64,000 bases of DNA, taken from the NCBI GenBank assembly GCA_027531255.1, contig JAPZRU010000018.1, forward strand, positions 1 to 64,000, given 5' to 3'. The position numbers were made by a program, and so were the translations under genes. Shown here piece after piece: positions 59,977-64,000 of the stretch (its first letter is position 1; the number at the start of each line of letters is the position of its first letter). The DNA is from Steroidobacteraceae bacterium (GTDB taxonomy: Bacteria > Pseudomonadota > Gammaproteobacteria > Steroidobacterales > Steroidobacteraceae). The notes beneath the pieces were generated by a model. That model made no database searches. It was not told the origin of the DNA and worked only from the letters and a program-made list of their open reading frames with translations.

Positions 59977-61152
59977 GTGAACAGGAAGACGTTCGCCCTC
60001 GGTGCCGCCCTCCACGCCGCCCTCGCGCTGGGCGTGGCCACGACCGCGCAGGCCGACGAGACCGTCGGCAAGTGGTACGTCACCCCGATGCTCTACGGCA
60101 CGTGGCCGTCGGACACGTACCGGGTCGACGACGACTTCTCGTACGGGCTGGCAGTGGGCCGCAACTTCACCGACCTGGTGTCGGCCGAGATCGGCTACCT
60201 GCACGGCGACTTCGACCCGCGGCCGGGCACCCCGCGCCTGCAGCTCGACTCGTTCAGCGCCGATGCCCTGTTCCACTTCTACCGCGAGTCGCGGGTGCAC
60301 CCGTACCTCAAGGCCGGCCTCGTCTACATGGACGCGGAGCGTACGCCGGGCGGTTCGGACGCGCTGACGATGGTGCAGGGCGGCATCGGCCTCATGGGCG
60401 ACCTCTACACGAACGCCGCGCGCACCGCGGTGGTGACCCTGCGCGGCGAGGTGAAGGGCCGCTGGACGCTGGCCAACGAGTCCGGCCGCCAGAAGCCCGA
60501 CGATTTCCTGGCGGGCATCGGCCTGCAGTTCAGCTTCGGTGCCGCGCGACCGCTGGCGGCCGTGCCCGTCGAGGCGCCGGCCGAACCGACGCCTGAGCCG
60601 GCCGCGGCGCCGCCGCCCGACTCGGACGGCGACGGCGTGATCGACGCGAACGACAAGTGCCCCGACACACCGGCCGGCGCGAAGGTGAACGCGGAGGGCT
60701 GCGAGCTCGACTCCGACGGCGACGGCGTGGTCGACCGGCTCGACAAGTGCCCGGGCACGCCCGCGGGGCTCAAGGTGGACGCGAACGGCTGCGAGATCGA
60801 GGAGATCGTGCTGCGGGGCGTCAACTTCGACACCGACCGCTCGACCCTGAAGCCCGAATCGATCGCCGTGCTCGACTCCACCGCCGAGTTGCTGCGGCAG
60901 CGCCAGCACTCCACCGTCGAGGTGCGCGGCCACACCGACAGCGTCGGCCGCGACGCCTACAACCAGCGGCTCTCGGAGCGGCGGGCGCAGGCCGTCGTCG
61001 ACTACCTCGTCTCGAAGGGGATCCCCGCGAACACGCTGAAGGCCGTCGGCTTCGGCGAGACCCGGCCGATCGCCGACAACGAGACGCCGGACGGCCGCGC
61101 GCAGAACCGTCGCGTGGCGCTCCAGTTCACGACGTCCGTTCCGGCCCCGTGA
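59977..61152 (+). CDS. OmpA-family outer membrane protein with TSP3 repeats
   Basis: This 391-residue protein has a signal peptide (cleavage after AQA, about residue 26) and an N-terminal OmpA-like beta-barrel (about 30-190) ending in QFSFG. A Pro/Glu/Ala linker precedes two thrombospondin type 3 calcium-binding repeats (DSDGDGVIDANDKCPDTPAG and DSDGDGVVDRLDKCPGTPAG, about 208-265). The OmpA peptidoglycan-binding domain (about 275-388) carries VRGHTDSVGRDAYNQRLSERRAQAV. It anchors the outer membrane to the cell wall. Confidence 0.95.
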   Translation: MNRKTFALGAALHAALALGVATTAQADETVGKWYVTPMLYGTWPSDTYRVDDDFSYGLAVGRNFTDLVSAEIGYLHGDFDPRPGTPRLQLDSFSADALFHFYRESRVHPYLKAGLVYMDAERTPGGSDALTMVQGGIGLMGDLYTNAARTAVVTLRGEVKGRWTLANESGRQKPDDFLAGIGLQFSFGAARPLAAVPVEAPAEPTPEPAAAPPPDSDGDGVIDANDKCPDTPAGAKVNAEGCELDSDGDGVVDRLDKCPGTPAGLKVDANGCEIEEIVLRGVNFDTDRSTLKPESIAVLDSTAELLRQRQHSTVEVRGHTDSVGRDAYNQRLSERRAQAVVDYLVSKGIPANTLKAVGFGETRPIADNETPDGRAQNRRVALQFTTSVPAP

Positions 61153-61166
61153 GCGCGAGGCCTGCG

Positions 61167-61187
61167 CCGGGGCCCGCGCGGCCCCGG
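61167..61187 (+). terminator. GC-rich hairpin after the OmpA-like gene
   Basis: A perfect 8-bp stem, CCGGGGCC / GGCCCCGG, with a 5-nt loop lies 14 bases after the stop. It has no T run. Confidence 0.5.
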
Positions 61188-61488
61188 TGCCGGCCGTCCG
61201 ACGGCTCTACCCGTCGCGGCCGTGGTGCGGATGCCACGCCGCAGGCCTTGTCGCGAATAGACAACAGAAATCGTCGCTGAAGCGCCACACGCGACCCGAC
61301 CTCTGGCGGTGCCGTCCGGCAGTCAGGGTTTCCCCGCGCTTCCATTCGCTTCTTTCTGAGAGCAAACTTGCAGGCCGCAGTGAGTTTCCGGTGTGGCCGC
61401 TCGCCCTTCCGGAGCTTGGATGTCGAGTTCGAGCCCCGACGGCCGCGCCACTCACATGCGGCGTCTTTACAACACAGGGAGCTTCACG
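61188..61488. other. Upstream region of the TonB-dependent receptor gene
   Basis: There is no gene in this gap. It is locally AT-richer near 61255-61275 and 61340-61380, where a promoter may lie, but I cannot name -35 and -10 elements with confidence. GGGAG at about 61477-61482 is the ribosome-binding site. Confidence 0.5.
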
Positions 61489-64000
61489 ATGACGAGTCGC
61501 AACCATGTTGCGCGCGCCGTGCGTTACGCACTCGCGCTGAGCGCGATGACGGCCGTCAGCGCCTCCGCGCTGGCGCAGCAGCAGCAGGCATCCGAAGCCG
61601 CCGACACGACGCTGGAAGAAGTCGTCGTCACCGGCAGCCGCATCGTTCGTCAGGACTTCGTGGCCAACAGCCCGATCCAGACCGTAACGGCCGAGCAGAT
61701 CGCCGCGAACGCGGACGTCACTCTCGACACGTTCCTGAACACGCTGCCGCAGGTGAACCCGGCCGGCACGACCACCTCGAACAACCCGAGCAACGGCGGC
61801 CAGGCCAACATCAACCTGCGCGGCCTCGGCGCGAACCGCAACCTCGTGCTGATCGACGGTCGCCGCGCGATGGTGTCGGCGTCGAACCTGACGGTCGACC
61901 TGAACACGATCCCGGCGGCGATCATCGAGAACATCGAGATCATCACCGGCGGCGCGGGCGCCGTGTACGGCGCGGACGCGGTCGCGGGCGTCGTGAACCT
62001 CAAGACCAAGACGGACTTCGAGGGCATCGACATCCGGGCCGGCTACTCGAACCATCTCGAGCTGTGGGACGCCCGCGAGTACAACCTCTCGGCGGCGCTC
62101 GGCGGCAACTTCGCCGACGGCCGCGGCAACGCGATCCTCGGCTTCGAGTTCGCCCAGCGCGACGGCCTGATCAAGAGCCAGCGGCCGTTCTCCGCGATCG
62201 CGACTCAGACCACCGGCGCGATCCCCGAGGGCGTGGTCCGGCCGAACCCGAGCAACAACTTCAGCCAGGCGGCCGTGAACCAGGTGTTCGCGCAGTACGG
62301 TGTCGCCGCCGGCGCGGTGAACGCCGCTGTCAGCTCGCTAGGCCTGAACACCGACGGAACCCTGTTCTCGCTCGGCACCTTCAACAGCCCGCTGGACGTC
62401 CAGAACTTCCGCTATCCGATCGACCTCGCGGTCAACACGCGGTTCTTCCCGGACTTCTACAGCTACAACTTCGATGCTGTGAACATCCTGACCCTGCCGA
62501 ACAAGCGGCGCAGCTTCATGGCCAAGTTCGACTACGAGCTCGGCGGCGGCGTCGAGGCCTTCGCGCTGGTCGGCTGGACCGAGTACGACTCCACGACGGC
62601 GATCGCGCCGACGCCGGTACCGACCGGCACCGGCACCGAGAACCCGGCCGGCGTCAACGGCGTCGTCGACCCGTTCCGGCCGAAGTCGAACCTGGTCGCG
62701 GCGAACCAGAGCGTCCCGGGCAGCCTCGTGGTGCCGGCGACGAATCCGTTCATCCCGGCCGACCTGCGCACGGTCCTCGCCTCGCGTACCGGCGACGACC
62801 CGCGTCTCGTCGGCGCCGGCGCGGCCGAGCCGTTCCTGATGGGCACGCGCACGCTGCCGCTCGGCCTGCGCGAGAGCCTCTACAACTTCTCGGTCACGCA
62901 GTACACGCTGGGCTTCCGCGGCGACCTGCCGGTCGGCGAGGGCTGGCGCTGGGAGTTCTCGGCCAACGAGGGCCGCACCGAGGAAGACCAGATCCAGACC
63001 GGCAACGTCAACGCGCAGAACATGCAGGCGCTGCTCGAGTCCCCGACCGGCAGCGTCGGCGGCTGCACCTACAACCCGTTCGGCCGCAACGACCTGTCCG
63101 AGGCCTGCAAGTCCTTCCTGCGCGCCGAGGGCGGCATCTCCCGCGAGTTCCGCCAGCGCATCCTGCAGGGCTTCGTGACGGGCAACGTCGCGGAACTGCC
63201 GGCCGGCGACGTCGGGGTGGTGCTCGGCGCCGAGTGGCGCGGCTTCACGTACGCGTTCAACCCCGGCGCGGCCTCGGGCGCGATCTACGGCTTCAACTCG
63301 CAGTCCCCGGCGCGCGGCAAGAACTCGTTCAAGGACGTGTTCACCGAGCTCTACGTGCCGATCCTCAAGGACGCGCCGTTCGCGCAGGTGCTCGACCTCA
63401 CGCTGGGCTACCGCCAGTCGCAGGCCGACTTCCGCGACCTGCGCCGCAACACGGCCGGTGACAACACCAGCGACTCCTACAAGGTCGAGCTGAGCTGGCA
63501 GCCGCTGGACTACCTGCGCGGCCGCGCTTCGTACCAGCGGGCGGTCCGTTCGCCGAACTTCGGCGAGCTGTTCGACGGCAACACGTCGGCACCGCAGTAC
63601 TTCGACCCTTGCTCGAGCGAGAGTGCGATCCGGCGCGGCGCCAACGCCGCGCAGGTGCAGGCGCTCTGCGTCGCGACGGGCGTCGGCGCCGCGGCGTACC
63701 CGAACTTCGCGGCCACGCCGGGCGGCCAGATCACCACGCAGGTGACGGGCAACACCGAGCTCAACCCGGAGAAGGCGGACACGATCACGTTCGGCGTCGT
63801 GTTCAACTCACCGTGGGGCGGTGCGCTCGAGCGCCTGACCGCGTCGCTCGACTACTACTCGATCGAGATCGACGGCGCGATCCTGACGCCCGACCCGAAC
63901 CTGTTCGTGGCGGACTGCTACAACTACTTCGGCAACAACCCGACCTACTCGGCCACCTACGCGGCCTGCCAGCAGGTGATCCGCAGCGCGAACAACATCT
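61489..64000 (+). CDS. TonB-dependent receptor, partial (runs off the window)
   Basis: The first 837 residues are present and no stop is reached. A signal peptide (about 1-28, ending ALAQ) is followed by a TonB-box-like ETLEEVVVTGSRI type sequence (here DTTLEEVVVTGSRIVRQ). The plug domain (about 45-170) carries NLRGLGANRNLVLIDGRR and GAGAVYGADAVAGVVN, and barrel strands follow. The large, Asn-rich loops match the group of receptors for carbohydrates or other complex substrates common in Xanthomonadales-like bacteria. Substrate unknown. Confidence 0.95.
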   Translation, partial: MTSRNHVARAVRYALALSAMTAVSASALAQQQQASEAADTTLEEVVVTGSRIVRQDFVANSPIQTVTAEQIAANADVTLDTFLNTLPQVNPAGTTTSNNPSNGGQANINLRGLGANRNLVLIDGRRAMVSASNLTVDLNTIPAAIIENIEIITGGAGAVYGADAVAGVVNLKTKTDFEGIDIRAGYSNHLELWDAREYNLSAALGGNFADGRGNAILGFEFAQRDGLIKSQRPFSAIATQTTGAIPEGVVRPNPSNNFSQAAVNQVFAQYGVAAGAVNAAVSSLGLNTDGTLFSLGTFNSPLDVQNFRYPIDLAVNTRFFPDFYSYNFDAVNILTLPNKRRSFMAKFDYELGGGVEAFALVGWTEYDSTTAIAPTPVPTGTGTENPAGVNGVVDPFRPKSNLVAANQSVPGSLVVPATNPFIPADLRTVLASRTGDDPRLVGAGAAEPFLMGTRTLPLGLRESLYNFSVTQYTLGFRGDLPVGEGWRWEFSANEGRTEEDQIQTGNVNAQNMQALLESPTGSVGGCTYNPFGRNDLSEACKSFLRAEGGISREFRQRILQGFVTGNVAELPAGDVGVVLGAEWRGFTYAFNPGAASGAIYGFNSQSPARGKNSFKDVFTELYVPILKDAPFAQVLDLTLGYRQSQADFRDLRRNTAGDNTSDSYKVELSWQPLDYLRGRASYQRAVRSPNFGELFDGNTSAPQYFDPCSSESAIRRGANAAQVQALCVATGVGAAAYPNFAATPGGQITTQVTGNTELNPEKADTITFGVVFNSPWGGALERLTASLDYYSIEIDGAILTPDPNLFVADCYNYFGNNPTYSATYAACQQVIRSANNI

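Overview
The window is strongly GC-rich DNA, densely packed with genes. It holds no rRNA, tRNA, CRISPR array, phage or insertion sequence that I can see. Several things point to a high-GC gammaproteobacterium: a class III polyhydroxyalkanoate (PHA) synthase (PhaC plus PhaE) with PhaP and PhaR, TtcA, a YheU (UPF0270) protein, an RND efflux pair, an OmpA/TSP3 porin-like protein and a large TonB-dependent receptor. The Steroidobacteraceae/Nevskiales/Xanthomonadales neighbourhood would fit. The lineage is an inference, not something the sequence proves.

Layout. Positions 1-30.3 kb hold mostly unrelated housekeeping and accessory genes in short operons: a DUF1838 protein, a glycine-rich RRM protein, a methyltransferase-like lipoprotein, a UvrD-type helicase, AhpD-like, aldo/keto reductase, NUDIX, ureidoglycolate lyase, HAD, GlpQ, GST, FIST and S9 peptidase genes, and apt. 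They also include an ATP-grasp/zinc-peptidase pair, a tightly coupled M32 peptidase - ttcA - phosphatase/ADP-ribosylglycohydrolase operon, and an RND efflux pair. Positions 30.3-34.4 kb are a PHA storage locus: a MaoC hydratase, phaC and phaE on the minus strand, phaP and phaR on the plus strand. Three inverted repeats of the type NTGC-N3-GCAN sit exactly where PhaR operators would be expected. Positions 37.6-48.5 kb carry an unusual set: an S51-like (cyanophycinase-clan) protein, two alpha/beta-hydrolase esterases, three ATP-grasp ligases, a receiver protein without its phosphoacceptor Asp, and a decayed LysR gene. The set runs into glycogen synthase. Positions 49.7-57.2 kb complete a glycogen locus (malQ, GH57, glgC, glgP). 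Positions 57.4-59.9 kb are a PadR-controlled membrane-protein operon, followed by ompA and a TonB-dependent receptor that runs off the right edge.

How the parts work together. PHA and glycogen are the two classical carbon stores. The ATP-grasp/S51/esterase set between them has the enzymatic make-up of a peptide- or amide-forming and -degrading pathway, and is the best candidate here for an undescribed system. At regulatory scale, several genes have a -10 hexamer only 5-7 nt before the start codon (helicase, P-loop kinase, HAD, FIST, S51-like, phaR, glgA), which predicts leaderless mRNAs. At least five copies of a short GGGG-N4/5-CCCC palindromic element sit in gaps between genes. Two CRP-like TGTGA-N6-TCACA palindromes precede small uncharacterised genes.

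Start sites were chosen from ribosome-binding sites, overlaps with the upstream stop, and family N-termini. Several genes begin with GTG or TTG.
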